A stretch of 61,471 nucleotides of DNA from Chryseosolibacter indicum (GTDB lineage: Bacteria; Bacteroidota; Bacteroidia; Cytophagales; Cyclobacteriaceae). Where the stretch lies: NCBI RefSeq assembly GCF_018598585.1, contig NZ_JAHESD010000029.1, positions 1-61,471 on the forward strand. Reading direction: 5' to 3'. Numbering within the stretch: position 1 is the first letter of the stretch; each line of letters opens with the position of its first letter. A program made the position numbers and the translations under genes. Below, in pieces: positions 1 through 7,993 of this stretch. The notes under the pieces are model-generated. The model was not told where the DNA came from and did no database searches. It saw nothing but the letters and a program-made list of their open reading frames with translations.

Positions 1-54
1 GCGCTGGACAGTTGATAAAGTTAAATTTTGTTAAACCATTAAATTTTTAATTCT

Positions 55-621
55 ATGTCAAAAGTAGGTAATAACCCCATTATGGCCACAGTAAATGGCA
101 AACTAGGCGATATTGTAGTATACAGACGTGTACGCGGTAAACTGATCATGTGTAAACCGCCTAAAAAGCGCGACGTTCTCACACCTTCTCAGGAAGAAAG
201 AAAAGAACGCTTTTTAGAAGCTGTAGCGTATGCGAAAGCCCAGCTGGCCAATGAGACCAGTAGAGCAGAGTATACCTCCGGCATTACACCACGTCTCACC
301 AGTGCGTATCTGGTAGCCTTAACCGATTACCTGAGAGCGCCGGAGATTAAGGACCTTGATGTCTCTCAATATAACGGAGCAATAGGCGATGTGCTGGAAA
401 TGAAAGTCACCGACGACTTCAAAGTAGTATCCGTACAGGTAGAGATCAGAGATGCTGCAAAGGTACTCATTGAGCGAGGCGATGCCGTACTGCGTGAAGC
501 ATCCAACTCCAAATGGTCATATACAACAACAAAGCCTAACGTTGCCCTCGTCGGTACAACCATTACCATACGGGCTAAAGACAAAGCGGATAACACCACC
601 GTACTGGAAAAAGTCCTCTAG
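55..621 (+). CDS. Conserved Bacteroidota protein of unknown function, paralogue of the last gene in the window
   Basis: Soluble 188-residue protein without signal peptide or membrane segment. The N-terminal part (residues 14-50) carries a G-x-L-G-x-(I/V)-V-(Y/F)-(R/K)-x-x-RGK pattern, followed by a Q-x-x-x-x-x-RF-x-x-A-x-AYAK segment, a central A-x-x-DY-(L/M)-R-x-P-x-I stretch near 90-98, and a beta-rich C-terminal half ending in an extended strand. The same order of motifs occurs in the protein at 60690-61241, so the two are paralogues. I recall similar proteins of about 190 residues recurring as multiple copies in Bacteroidota genomes, without assigned function. The GxxG-xxV-RGK beginning resembles the DUF6266 pattern, but that link is only a guess. 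The ATG start is preceded by an AT-rich leader and fits the paralogue's N-terminus. Confidence 0.75.
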   Translation: MSKVGNNPIMATVNGKLGDIVVYRRVRGKLIMCKPPKKRDVLTPSQEERKERFLEAVAYAKAQLANETSRAEYTSGITPRLTSAYLVALTDYLRAPEIKDLDVSQYNGAIGDVLEMKVTDDFKVVSVQVEIRDAAKVLIERGDAVLREASNSKWSYTTTKPNVALVGTTITIRAKDKADNTTVLEKVL

Positions 622-666
622 TTAATGGTTAACGCTTAAAGCGTATAGTTAGTCATTCTTTGTTCA

Positions 667-710
667 GGGCTTAAGGTGTTATGCTTTAAGCCCCGAACTT
701 CTATTTTTTA
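667..710 (+). terminator. Probable rho-independent terminator
   Basis: An 8-bp perfect inverted repeat (GGGCTTAA at 667-674, TTAAGCCC at 686-693) with an 11-base loop is followed after a short interval by a T-run at 704-709. It sits just after the first gene and before the convergent HPP gene, so it most likely ends transcription on the plus strand. Confidence 0.5.
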
Positions 711-732
711 TGGTGAAAGCAGGTGAAGATTG

Positions 733-1311
733 TTACAGGTATTTCCGCTTCCAGACCTTGTACCAATACTTGTTTCGCGGATAGCTTCTTTTTTTAGTAA
801 TGTTGTTAAATACCATCGCTACAAACAGCAAAATGACTACACCCGATAAGATAGGACTTATAACATATCCAAATCCCAAAGCTTTAATCTTCTCTGATCC
901 GATAACAGCAATCAGGGCGGTAGCACCACCTGGCGGATGAAGTGTTTTGGTAATTTGCATCAATACAATAGAAGACGATACAGCCAGCGCTGCCGCTAAC
1001 CAGTCGTAAGGAACAAAATAGTTTATTGTAACACCCACAAGGGCACTAATTAAATGGCCGCCAATAACATTTCGGGGTTGAGCGAGAGGACTGTTGATTA
1101 CACCATAGATCAAAACAGATGTAGCACCAAACGAACCTACAAGAAAAAGATTATCGGACGCTGAGAGGTAGAAGCTTTGCATTAAACCTATTAAGCCTAT
1201 ACCGACAAAAGACCCTAAGAATGTCCAAAAGTGCTCTGTATAGTTTACAAGTGTCTCTTTGTAAACAACTATTCTTGCTACACGCAGAGACCGTTTGATT
1301 TTCTTTCGCAT
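733..1311 (-). CDS. HPP family integral membrane protein
   Basis: 192-residue membrane protein with about four hydrophobic segments (roughly residues 28-48, 53-73, 105-122 and 148-172) and a basic C-terminal tail. It carries the signatures of the HPP family: SFGAT-x-VL-x-YG near 59-67, SPLAQPRNVIGGH near 74-86, and the name-giving HPPGGATA motif near 125-132. Plant members of this family have been described as chloroplast nitrite transporters; the role of bacterial members is not settled, so I only infer small-anion transport or a structural membrane role. The gene stands alone, convergent to the gene before it. The start ATG lies in a lysine/arginine-rich cytoplasmic N-terminus, which suits the topology. 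Confidence 0.85.
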   Translation of the reverse strand: MRKKIKRSLRVARIVVYKETLVNYTEHFWTFLGSFVGIGLIGLMQSFYLSASDNLFLVGSFGATSVLIYGVINSPLAQPRNVIGGHLISALVGVTINYFVPYDWLAAALAVSSSIVLMQITKTLHPPGGATALIAVIGSEKIKALGFGYVISPILSGVVILLFVAMVFNNITKKRSYPRNKYWYKVWKRKYL

Positions 1312-1442
1312 TATAAGCGCGAAAATAAATAAGAGCCAATTTAACTTTCAGCTATTATGTAAATATTTATTACGACTGTTCGGCTTGTTATTTATAGTTC
1401 AAGTTATTCTATATTGCAGACACACCCCTAAATATTAAGATT

Positions 1443-1718
1443 ATGTCAGATATTCATATTCGTTGTCCTAAATGCAAATGGGAACCTGATGGTAAACCTT
1501 ACTGGCAGTGTACGTGCGGAAACTATTGGGACACGTTTTCAACAGCTGGGCGTTGCCCGCAATGCGGCAAAATATGGAAAGATACACAATGTATTTCGAC
1601 GGCAGGTGGATGTGCCGCATGGAGCCCGCACCTGGATTGGTATGATGGGTTGGATGAGATCATCCAAAGATTAAAAGAGGAAATAGAAGAGCGCTGGCAC
1701 CAGGAGGTTCGCATATAA
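1443..1718 (+). CDS. Small zinc-ribbon protein
   Basis: 91-residue protein with four cysteine knuckles: CPKC at 8-11, CTC at about 23-25, CPQC at 38-41 and a further Cys-rich stretch near 50-57. Such spacing suggests one or two zinc ribbons that would bind Zn rather than carry out catalysis. The C-terminal 25 residues are acidic and helical (LKEEIEERWHQE). No enzyme domain is visible. The gene is monocistronic, followed by a GC-rich hairpin at 1729-1754. Family unknown to me; a regulatory or scaffold function is possible but not shown. Confidence 0.7.
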   Translation: MSDIHIRCPKCKWEPDGKPYWQCTCGNYWDTFSTAGRCPQCGKIWKDTQCISTAGGCAAWSPHLDWYDGLDEIIQRLKEEIEERWHQEVRI

Positions 1719-1728
1719 TAAACACCCT

Positions 1729-1754
1729 TACACCCGCACTAACCCGCGGGTGTA
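1729..1754 (+). terminator. Hairpin after the zinc-ribbon gene
   Basis: 9-bp perfect inverted repeat (TACACCCGC at 1729-1737, GCGGGTGTA at 1746-1754) starting 11 bases after the zinc-ribbon stop codon. There is no clear T-run behind it, so termination is likely but not certain. Confidence 0.45.
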
Positions 1755-1849
1755 GGATATACCATGCTGTACAATATTTGTGATGGATCCACGTCTCAAC
1801 CTTAGCTTCATTGAATGATTAACAAACAGCGTAATACAATTACAAGTAT

Positions 1850-2521
1850 ATGAGCAAAATTAAAGTTATAATTACTGGTGCTACAGGTATGGTTGGTGAA
1901 GGTGTATTACATGAGTGTTTAAATCACCCAAGAACCGAAAGCGTACTCATCATTAACCGAAAGCCGTACAGTAAACAACACCCAAAGCTTAAAGAAATTA
2001 TTCATGCAGACTTCTATGATCTTAGCACCATTGAGAGCCAACTCTCTGGATATGATGCTTGCTTCTTTTGCCTGGGAGTATCTTCCGTTGGCATGAGTAA
2101 AGAAGAATACTTTAAAACAACATATACTCTTACCATGAACGTAGCAAAAACCTTAAGTAGGTTAAATCCTCATATGACCTTCTGCTACATCTCCGGAGCG
2201 GGTACCGATAACACAGAGAAGAGCATGTTACACTGGGCCCGTGTGAAAGGAAGAACGGAAAATGATCTGATGACGTTACCCTTCCGCGATGTGTATGCTG
2301 TAAGGCCCGGCTTCCTCAAAGCAACGGAAGGATTATCGAATACCAATCCTTTATATAAATACGTAAACTGGATCTTCCCGATAGGGAAAGCACTGTATCC
2401 TGATGGCTTTTGTTCTTTAAAGGAATTAGGCCTTGCAATGATTACTCTAGCAATTAAAGGGTATCCAAAAAAGGTTATTGAAGTAAAGAATATTGTACAA
2501 CTTGCTAAAATACCTGTTTAG
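1850..2521 (+). CDS. NAD(P)-binding Rossmann-fold protein (atypical SDR)
   Basis: 223-residue cytosolic protein. The N-terminus shows the dinucleotide-binding glycine motif GATGMVG (residues 10-16) after a beta strand, followed by a basic residue cluster after strand 2 (INRKP) that would suit NADP. Residues 71-80 (DACFFCLGVS) and 110-120 (FCYISGAGTD) match the atypical SDR group that includes HTATIP2-like and nucleoside-diphosphate-sugar epimerase-like proteins. The classical catalytic YxxxK is not clear (a WARVKGRTE segment lies where it would be), so the reaction cannot be named. It is a single gene with no obvious partner. Length and ATG start fit the family (about 215-225 residues). Confidence 0.75.
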   Translation: MSKIKVIITGATGMVGEGVLHECLNHPRTESVLIINRKPYSKQHPKLKEIIHADFYDLSTIESQLSGYDACFFCLGVSSVGMSKEEYFKTTYTLTMNVAKTLSRLNPHMTFCYISGAGTDNTEKSMLHWARVKGRTENDLMTLPFRDVYAVRPGFLKATEGLSNTNPLYKYVNWIFPIGKALYPDGFCSLKELGLAMITLAIKGYPKKVIEVKNIVQLAKIPV

Positions 2522-2613
2522 TCAAAGTAGTTGTATTCAAAATATATCTTAGAATGACACACTTTTGTAAGTCTCATTAGGCACAATAAAGCTTCAGATT
2601 GTAGAACAATTAA

Positions 2614-2895
2614 CTACTGGTTTGCCGATTTTTTCAATTCCAGTTCTTTATGTTTTTTTAAATAGAAGAAACTTCCCATAATTAATCCACCTGTCATTAA
2701 AACCCAAGTTCCACTGATTGGAACATTGCAACCCTTCTGATTTGGATTTTTACAAGGTTTCTCAGGTTTGGTATTACCGTTACCATTACCGTTTCCATTC
2801 CCGTTTCCGTTACCCCTCCCGCCACCTGGCTGGGCAATAGTAAACGACGTAGAGAAGAACAAAAAAACCGCTACTAAACAAGATATTTTTTTCAT
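2614..2895 (-). CDS. Small exported Gly/Asn-repeat protein with PID-CTERM-like C-terminus
   Basis: 93-residue protein starting at MKKISCLVAVFLF, an obvious signal peptide ending near TIAQ; an upstream in-frame ATG at 2911-2913 would add six residues but weaken the signal. The mature N-terminus is a run of Gly-Asn dipeptides (about eight), encoded by an imperfect hexanucleotide tandem repeat at about 2770-2815. Two cysteines (CKNPNQKGC) follow. The end has a PISG tetrapeptide, a hydrophobic segment of about 17 residues and a basic tail (KKHKELELKK). This order matches the PID-CTERM type of short Bacteroidota C-terminal sorting signal, here with PIS in place of PID. The function of such proteins is unknown; surface retention is the inference. 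Confidence 0.65.
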   Translation of the reverse strand: MKKISCLVAVFLFFSTSFTIAQPGGGRGNGNGNGNGNGNGNTKPEKPCKNPNQKGCNVPISGTWVLMTGGLIMGSFFYLKKHKELELKKSANQ

Positions 2896-3075
2896 AGTAC
2901 CTGGTATACCCATGAAATATACCAGCCGCTACAAGCGATAATTTTTGTTTATAATACATTGATTGATAGGATATTGTATAAAACTAAGCTATTCCATTAA
3001 AAAGATTAATTCCATTCAAAAGAAAAAAGTCTACAAATGAGACGGTATTCAATAACGAGACAATCGTTGAATTAC

Positions 3076-3102
3076 TTGAAAAGCTATTAGTTGTTACCTT
3101 TG
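3076..3102 (+). promoter_or_regulatory. Candidate Bacteroidota-type promoter
   Basis: TACCTTTG at 3095-3102 matches the TAnnTTTG -7 element, and a TTG at 3076-3078 lies 16 bases upstream, slightly shorter than usual spacing. It ends 19 bases before the ATG of the lipoprotein gene at 3122. Confidence 0.45.
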
Positions 3103-3121
3103 TGCCGTATCCCGCTAGGAA

Positions 3122-3610
3122 ATGTTACGTCGAATTAAAAACCCCCTCATCTTACTGCTCATCTTTATTTCGTGCGCACCTCCCAAATACCAGGTTGTAA
3201 ATGACAGCACCTATTACGACACGAACGATGCGCGTAATCCAAGAAAAACAGTCCTTTTATCTATTAAACAATTTACAGACAGTGAAGACTTGATTAATCT
3301 GATTAAAAAAAGAGACTGGTTAACAATAGAAAAGAGGCTGCGCGAACAAAACAGGCCTGCACTGTTTATAAAATCCATAAGGCATTTAATTGAAAAAAAG
3401 TATGCTGAATCCTACAAATTGTTAAATGCATTACCGGAAGATGCGTACGCCTGCCAGGTACTGTTATTGAAGATTGATTGCTTATACGAGTTAAAGTCAG
3501 ATACAACGTCATTTAGAAACCAATATCAAAAGGTGTATGACTGCACCCCTGATCCTAAAGTCAAATCCATTGTAAAAGACCACTATCGCTTTGTTAAATA
3601 TGGCTTATAA
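3122..3610 (+). CDS. Hypothetical lipoprotein
   Basis: 162-residue protein with a short hydrophobic signal sequence and a lipobox-like FISC at residues 15-18 (cleavage before Cys18), so it is probably a lipoprotein in the cell envelope. The mature part is mostly helical with alternating charged and leucine-rich stretches (for example KKYAESYKLLNALPEDAYACQVLLLKIDCLYEL, residues about 91-123, TPR-like in look), but no named domain is recognised. Its 3' end overlaps the next lipoprotein gene by 11 bases, so the two are probably translated together. I cannot assign a function. Confidence 0.7.
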   Translation: MLRRIKNPLILLLIFISCAPPKYQVVNDSTYYDTNDARNPRKTVLLSIKQFTDSEDLINLIKKRDWLTIEKRLREQNRPALFIKSIRHLIEKKYAESYKLLNALPEDAYACQVLLLKIDCLYELKSDTTSFRNQYQKVYDCTPDPKVKSIVKDHYRFVKYGL

Positions 3611-4376
3611 TATATTCAGCAGAATTGCATTCATTATAATTTTGATAGTGTTATGTAACGCTTGTGCCTCTACAGAAGCGCTGCATAAAGGCTTTACAAA
3701 AAGAAAGACCAGTTTAAAATACATCAACGATACAAAATGGCAGGAAAAAACGACGCCATATACTGTATGTGTAGATAAGGTCTTACTAAATGATGGCAAA
3801 TTCCGAGGTCCTGGATTAGTAAGAAAAATAAAGTCATCAGTTATTCCTTTAATAATTTATACTGGCTGGAAAGCCGATCATGATTATAGGCTTGGGCAAG
3901 ATGGAATAAAAGAAGACATCGGCGCTTTTATTCAATGCGCAATGATAGAAGAGAGCAATAGAAGTGGAATATTTAAGGCCGATACTTTACAATCAGTCAG
4001 TAATTTTAAGCTTGAAATTGAAGTAGAGAGCCTTGGTGTTTCAGGACCCTATCACCAGGAGGGTTTCTTTGTATTCTTGTACCTTGTCTATGTCTGGAGT
4101 TTTCAGGAAGCAGGTGGTCAATCGCAGGCATATTCTAAATTCCATTATACACTGAAGAAAGACGGCATAACAGTGTTGGATGCGTACGCTAAGTCAGAAC
4201 AACAATCGGAGCGCTTCCATACTACTTATCCCTCAAAAAAAATAATACGCTCAGCCTTTAATACCTCTATGGTCGAAGCATTGTCTCTCACCTTTAAGAA
4301 AAACATTGAAACTATTGTTAAGGATGTTAATCGCTATCTTCTGTTACAACAAAAAGAACAGATGACGCAGAACTAG
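3600..4376 (+). CDS. Hypothetical lipoprotein, coupled to the preceding gene
   Basis: 258-residue protein starting at ATG 3600, inside the 3' end of the previous gene (a TTG nine bases earlier is possible but less likely). Signal sequence MAYNIFSRIAFIIILIVLC is followed by a NAC lipobox-type cysteine (ACAS, about residue 24). The mature part contains mixed alpha/beta sequence with a hydrophobic stretch near residues 155-165 (FFVFLYLVYVWSF), which may be a buried strand or an amphipathic membrane contact. No family recognised. The overlap with the upstream lipoprotein suggests that both serve one envelope function. No downstream partner: a 400-base gap follows. Confidence 0.7.
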   Translation: MAYNIFSRIAFIIILIVLCNACASTEALHKGFTKRKTSLKYINDTKWQEKTTPYTVCVDKVLLNDGKFRGPGLVRKIKSSVIPLIIYTGWKADHDYRLGQDGIKEDIGAFIQCAMIEESNRSGIFKADTLQSVSNFKLEIEVESLGVSGPYHQEGFFVFLYLVYVWSFQEAGGQSQAYSKFHYTLKKDGITVLDAYAKSEQQSERFHTTYPSKKIIRSAFNTSMVEALSLTFKKNIETIVKDVNRYLLLQQKEQMTQN

Positions 4377-4784
4377 GATCACGTATTTGCAGCATGTTGA
4401 TTAATATCAGCGGAGGATTAAAAGGGGAAATCGGAATTGGTCATTAAATCAGAACTTACGCCTCCTTTTGTTCTCATTTGCAGGAAAGTGACATTAATTC
4501 CGCAACCAAAATTTGATTCGGTTCTTGCTATTTCGATCTAGCTAATCCTGGCTTCGCCGTAGCTCCGTCATGCCTCCGTCCTTCCCTTACCGCTCCTTTT
4601 TTAAGTAATTTTGACAGTAAATTCAAAGATTATTTGGGAAAGAACAAGCGCTCATATCAAGCCTTAGAAGCGCTATTCTCCTTCAGGAATGAATTGCTAA
4701 AGAATTATAATCGAAATAATTGCTTTTAATTGCGCAACCCTTTGTTTGCGCATATATTGCAACCGATTAGTAGCAAATTAAATT
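4377..4784. other. Intergenic region of 408 bases
   Basis: No open reading frame with coding character. It holds a pyrimidine-rich segment with GTAGCTCCGTC and CCTCCGTCC words (about 4553-4590) that resembles, in reverse complement, a segment near 30083-30113, and the repeated TTGCGCA words described separately upstream of the ArsR gene. Confidence 0.6.
4730..4762 (+). promoter_or_regulatory. Candidate operator upstream of the ArsR-type regulator
   Basis: TTGCGCAA (4730-4737, itself palindromic), TTGCGCA (4746-4752) and TTGCAA (4757-4762) lie in a row 22-55 bases before the regulator's ATG. Repeated palindromic words directly ahead of a small HTH regulator gene suggest an autoregulatory operator. 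Inference only. Confidence 0.4.
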
Positions 4785-5102
4785 ATGAGACGTGACGTAT
4801 TCCAGGCAATTGCCGATCCTACAAGAAGGGCTATCATTACGCTTATTGCATTTCAGGCTATGACGCCAAATGCACTTGCTGAGCATTTCGACACCAGCAG
4901 GCAGGCAGTTTCAAAGCATATAAAAATTCTTACGCAGTGCGAACTGCTGAAACAAGAGCAGTCGGGAAGGGAAATCTATTATCACTTCAATGCAAAAAAA
5001 ATGAAGGAGGTCTCAGACTGGTTAAAGCCTTTTGAGCAATTGTGGGAAACGCGATTCAATCAGTTAGATAAAGTTCTACATAAGTTAAAGTCAAAAAAAT
5101 AA
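4785..5102 (+). CDS. ArsR-family HTH transcriptional regulator
   Basis: 105-residue protein with the winged-helix ArsR layout: [17 protein letters not shown] at the start, a helix-turn-helix at about residues 34-56 ([20 protein letters not shown]) and a wing ([15 protein letters not shown]). It lacks the CxC metal-binding motif of ArsR/SmtB proteins, so it probably does not sense metals. This subtype is usually encoded next to an AHSA1/SRPBCC gene, and here the next gene begins 4 bases after the stop codon, encoding an AHSA1-VOC fusion. The pair is expected to be autoregulated; see the candidate operator upstream. Confidence 0.88.
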   Translation: MRRDVFQAIADPTRRAIITLIAFQAMTPNALAEHFDTSRQAVSKHIKILTQCELLKQEQSGREIYYHFNAKKMKEVSDWLKPFEQLWETRFNQLDKVLHKLKSKK

Positions 5103-5106
5103 GATC

Positions 5107-6066
5107 ATGATCAAGACAATTTTTTCTAAAGATCTTTCAAACAAAAAGATGTCAATAACCCGTGAATTTGCAGGCACGGTTGAAGAGGTGTGGCAAGCAT
5201 GGACGAGTAGTGAAATACTTGACGAGTGGTGGGCTCCAAAGCCGTGGAAAGCTGAGACAAAAAGAATGGATTTTAAAGAAGGAGGTGAATGGCTATATTC
5301 AATGAATGGACCTGAGGGCGAGAAAATGTGGACCAAAGTAGATTTCAGGAAAATAGAGACGCATCAATATTTTGAGGCAAAGGATTTTTTTTGCGATGAA
5401 AACGGAATTGAAGACAAGAGTCTTCCGAGCATGGTTTGGAAAACATCCTTCACGCCCTCTTCCAATGGTACAACGGTAGCTATAGACATTTTATTCTCAT
5501 CTATTGAAGATATGCAGAAGATAGTTGAGATGGGATTCGAAACCGGCTTTAGCGCGGCACACGAAAACCTGGACCAATACCTACAATCAGCTTTTAAATT
5601 GCGTAAAGAACTAAAGATATCTAATGCGCCACGTGTGACAACTTATCTTAACTTTCCGGGCAACACGGAAGAAGTATTCACCTTTTACAAATCTGTTTTC
5701 AAGTCAGAATTTAGCGGCAGAGGGCTTAAACGTTTTGGAGATCTTCCAGCGGAAGCCGGACATCCGCCAATAGCAGAAAATGTAAAGAACATGGTGTTGC
5801 ATGTAGAACTACCCATACTCGGGGGCCATGTTTTAATGGCTTCTGATGCACCGAAAGAAATGGGCTTTACAGTTAATCAAGGTAACAATATGTATATCTG
5901 TCTGGAGCCCGATACGCGTGAAGAGACCAAAAGACTATTTGATGCGTTGTCAGACGGTGGTACCGTTACAATGCCTTTAGACGATATGTTCTTTGGCTCC
6001 TATTTCGGAACCTGTATCGACAAGTTCGGTATAAACTGGATGTTCAGTTGTAATTATAAAAAGTGA
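5107..6066 (+). CDS. AHSA1/SRPBCC domain fused to a PhnB-like VOC domain
   Basis: 319-residue two-domain cytosolic protein. Residues about 15-160 form an AHSA1-type SRPBCC (START-like) ligand-binding domain: REFAGTVEEVWQAWTSSE at the start, the WWAPKPW segment, and FSAAHENLDQYL at the end. Residues about 178-316 form a VOC/glyoxalase-like domain of the PhnB / 3-demethylubiquinone type (YLNFPGNTEEVFTFYKSVF, then HVELPILGGHVLMASDAP, then FFGSYFGTCIDKFGINWMF). The classical PhnB metal ligands are not all evident. The substrate is unknown; both folds bind small hydrophobic or reactive molecules. It is the second gene of the ArsR operon and is followed by a good terminator. Separate AHSA1 and PhnB genes are the commoner arrangement; the fusion is continuous in frame here. 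Confidence 0.85.
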   Translation: MIKTIFSKDLSNKKMSITREFAGTVEEVWQAWTSSEILDEWWAPKPWKAETKRMDFKEGGEWLYSMNGPEGEKMWTKVDFRKIETHQYFEAKDFFCDENGIEDKSLPSMVWKTSFTPSSNGTTVAIDILFSSIEDMQKIVEMGFETGFSAAHENLDQYLQSAFKLRKELKISNAPRVTTYLNFPGNTEEVFTFYKSVFKSEFSGRGLKRFGDLPAEAGHPPIAENVKNMVLHVELPILGGHVLMASDAPKEMGFTVNQGNNMYICLEPDTREETKRLFDALSDGGTVTMPLDDMFFGSYFGTCIDKFGINWMFSCNYKK

Positions 6067-6083
6067 TAGGATAAAAATACAGA

Positions 6084-6114
6084 GGGATTGTCTAACGAAG
6101 ACAATCCCCTTTTA
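6084..6114 (+). terminator. Rho-independent terminator
   Basis: GGGATTGTC (6084-6092) pairs perfectly with GACAATCCC (6100-6108) around a 7-base loop, followed by CTTTTAT. It ends the ArsR/AHSA1-VOC operon. Confidence 0.85.
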
Positions 6115-6198
6115 TATACTGTTATCAGGATAGTGGAGAATACTTGAATAACTGTATTTCATTTCGTATCTAGACAATAGATTGCTATATCCTGCTTT

Positions 6199-7953
6199 AT
6201 GAAATACCTTTCACTGCTATCCATCGTTGTTTTCCTAACGGCAAAAGCATTTGGCCAAACCACAGTAAAGAATGAATCGCTGCAACGCCTATTCGACAAG
6301 ATAGAAAAGTTTACAACCTCTGCTGAAGATAGCCTTTATCTTAATTATCATCCACGAGGCGAATGGTCACCTGTTTCATACGAATCACAGGTAGTCAGGG
6401 CCGACAGTCTTAAGAAATACATTGCTGCATTAGAGCATATCGCAGACAATACATTGTCGAATCAAGAAAAAATAAGCAAGGCACTCATGCTTATGAATCT
6501 GAATGATGAAGTAGACGCCATTAAATATAAGATCATCTTTATACCCTTTACTGCTGAAGGAGGTTTTTATAACAGGCTCTCCTATATTCTTCCGCGATTG
6601 GCGTTTAACAGTTTGCAACACTACTATGATTACCTTGCCTGGCTGCCGAAGTTTGAGAAAGTACTTCAGGAGAATATGGTGCTAATGAAAACAGGTGTGC
6701 GTGAAGGCATTGTTGCACCAAAAGTAATTGTAAACAACAATCTGCAACTCTTGAAACCCTGGACACCCGACAAAGTTCAGCAGTCACCGTTCTATCTTCC
6801 TATCACTAATCTTCCCCAGAATTTTAAAGAATCCGATAAGCTGCAGATAAGACAGCGCGCTGAAGAAGTGATAGGCAGATTGCTCACTACTTATAAACAG
6901 CTAAACAAGTTCTTCTCTACAGAATACATGTCTGCTGCCAAAGACAAACCAGGGATTATGTTTATTCCCAAAGGAAGGGAGTATTATGAAAACCGAGTGA
7001 GACATTATACAACACTTCCGTTAAGCGCAGATTCTATTCATGCGCTGGGACTTTCAGAAGTAAGTCGTATCAGGGCCGAGATGGACAAGATTATTAATGA
7101 TTTAAAGTTTAAGGGATCTTTTAAAGATTTTATATCCTTTCTGAGAATGGATCCACAATTTTATGCTAAAACCCCGCAGGAACTTTTAAATTATGCTTCA
7201 TGGTTAAGCAAAAAAGCAGAGGGCCAGCTTCCCAAATTCTTTAATACCTTATACAACCTTCCGTTCACAGTAGAGCCAGTTCCTGAAAGCATCGCTTCTA
7301 CTTATACTGCTGGCAGATACGTTCCAGGCTCATGGAAAGCAAAACGCGCAGGAATTTATTGGGTGAATACTTATGATCTTAAAAGCAGGCCACTGTATGC
7401 TTTTCCTGCACTTACTTTGCATGAAGCTGTACCGGGCCACCATTTGCAAGGTGCAATAACTGCTGAACTAAAGGATATCCCAACATTCAGAAACAATTAT
7501 TATATCAGTGCTTTTGGTGAGGGTTGGGGACTTTACTGCGAATTTCTTGGTGAAGAGATGGGTATGTATGTTACCCCTTACGACTTGTTTGGAAGATACA
7601 CGTATGAGATGTGGCGTGCTTGCCGGCTTGTGGTGGATACCGGTATTCATTATAAAGGATGGAGTCGCGATGAAGCACTGAAGTATCTCGGTGAAAATAC
7701 AGCGCTCTCAATTCATGAAGTAACTACTGAAATAGATCGCTACATAGGATGGCCCGGGCAGGCATTAAGTTATAAAGTTGGTGAACTGAAGATCCGTTCA
7801 TTGAGAAAAAAAGCAGAAACATCGCTAGCATCTGACTTTAAAATTGGAGAATTCCACCAGGCAATTCTTCAAAATGGTTCTGTTCCATTATCAATACTTG
7901 AGATGCAGGTAGATGAGTACATCAAGAATATGCAAGGGAAATTAAAAGAATAG
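6199..7953 (+). CDS. DUF885 family exported peptidase-like protein
   Basis: 584 residues with a signal peptide (MKYLSLLSIVVFLTAKAFG, cleavage near Gln20), so periplasmic or outer-membrane associated. The DUF885 signature is present: HEAVPGHH at residues 408-415, an HExxH-like zinc site as in gluzincin peptidases, followed by FGEGWGLYCEFLGEEMG near 436-452, where the downstream glutamate would be the third ligand. Length is normal for the family (about 560-600). Family members are predicted metal-dependent peptidases, but a substrate has rarely been shown. It is a single gene with a convergent hydrolase downstream. Confidence 0.88.
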   Translation: MKYLSLLSIVVFLTAKAFGQTTVKNESLQRLFDKIEKFTTSAEDSLYLNYHPRGEWSPVSYESQVVRADSLKKYIAALEHIADNTLSNQEKISKALMLMNLNDEVDAIKYKIIFIPFTAEGGFYNRLSYILPRLAFNSLQHYYDYLAWLPKFEKVLQENMVLMKTGVREGIVAPKVIVNNNLQLLKPWTPDKVQQSPFYLPITNLPQNFKESDKLQIRQRAEEVIGRLLTTYKQLNKFFSTEYMSAAKDKPGIMFIPKGREYYENRVRHYTTLPLSADSIHALGLSEVSRIRAEMDKIINDLKFKGSFKDFISFLRMDPQFYAKTPQELLNYASWLSKKAEGQLPKFFNTLYNLPFTVEPVPESIASTYTAGRYVPGSWKAKRAGIYWVNTYDLKSRPLYAFPALTLHEAVPGHHLQGAITAELKDIPTFRNNYYISAFGEGWGLYCEFLGEEMGMYVTPYDLFGRYTYEMWRACRLVVDTGIHYKGWSRDEALKYLGENTALSIHEVTTEIDRYIGWPGQALSYKVGELKIRSLRKKAETSLASDFKIGEFHQAILQNGSVPLSILEMQVDEYIKNMQGKLKE

Positions 7954-7993
7954 TCACTATTAGCAAAAAGAAGATATTAAGCTGAATAAAAAA

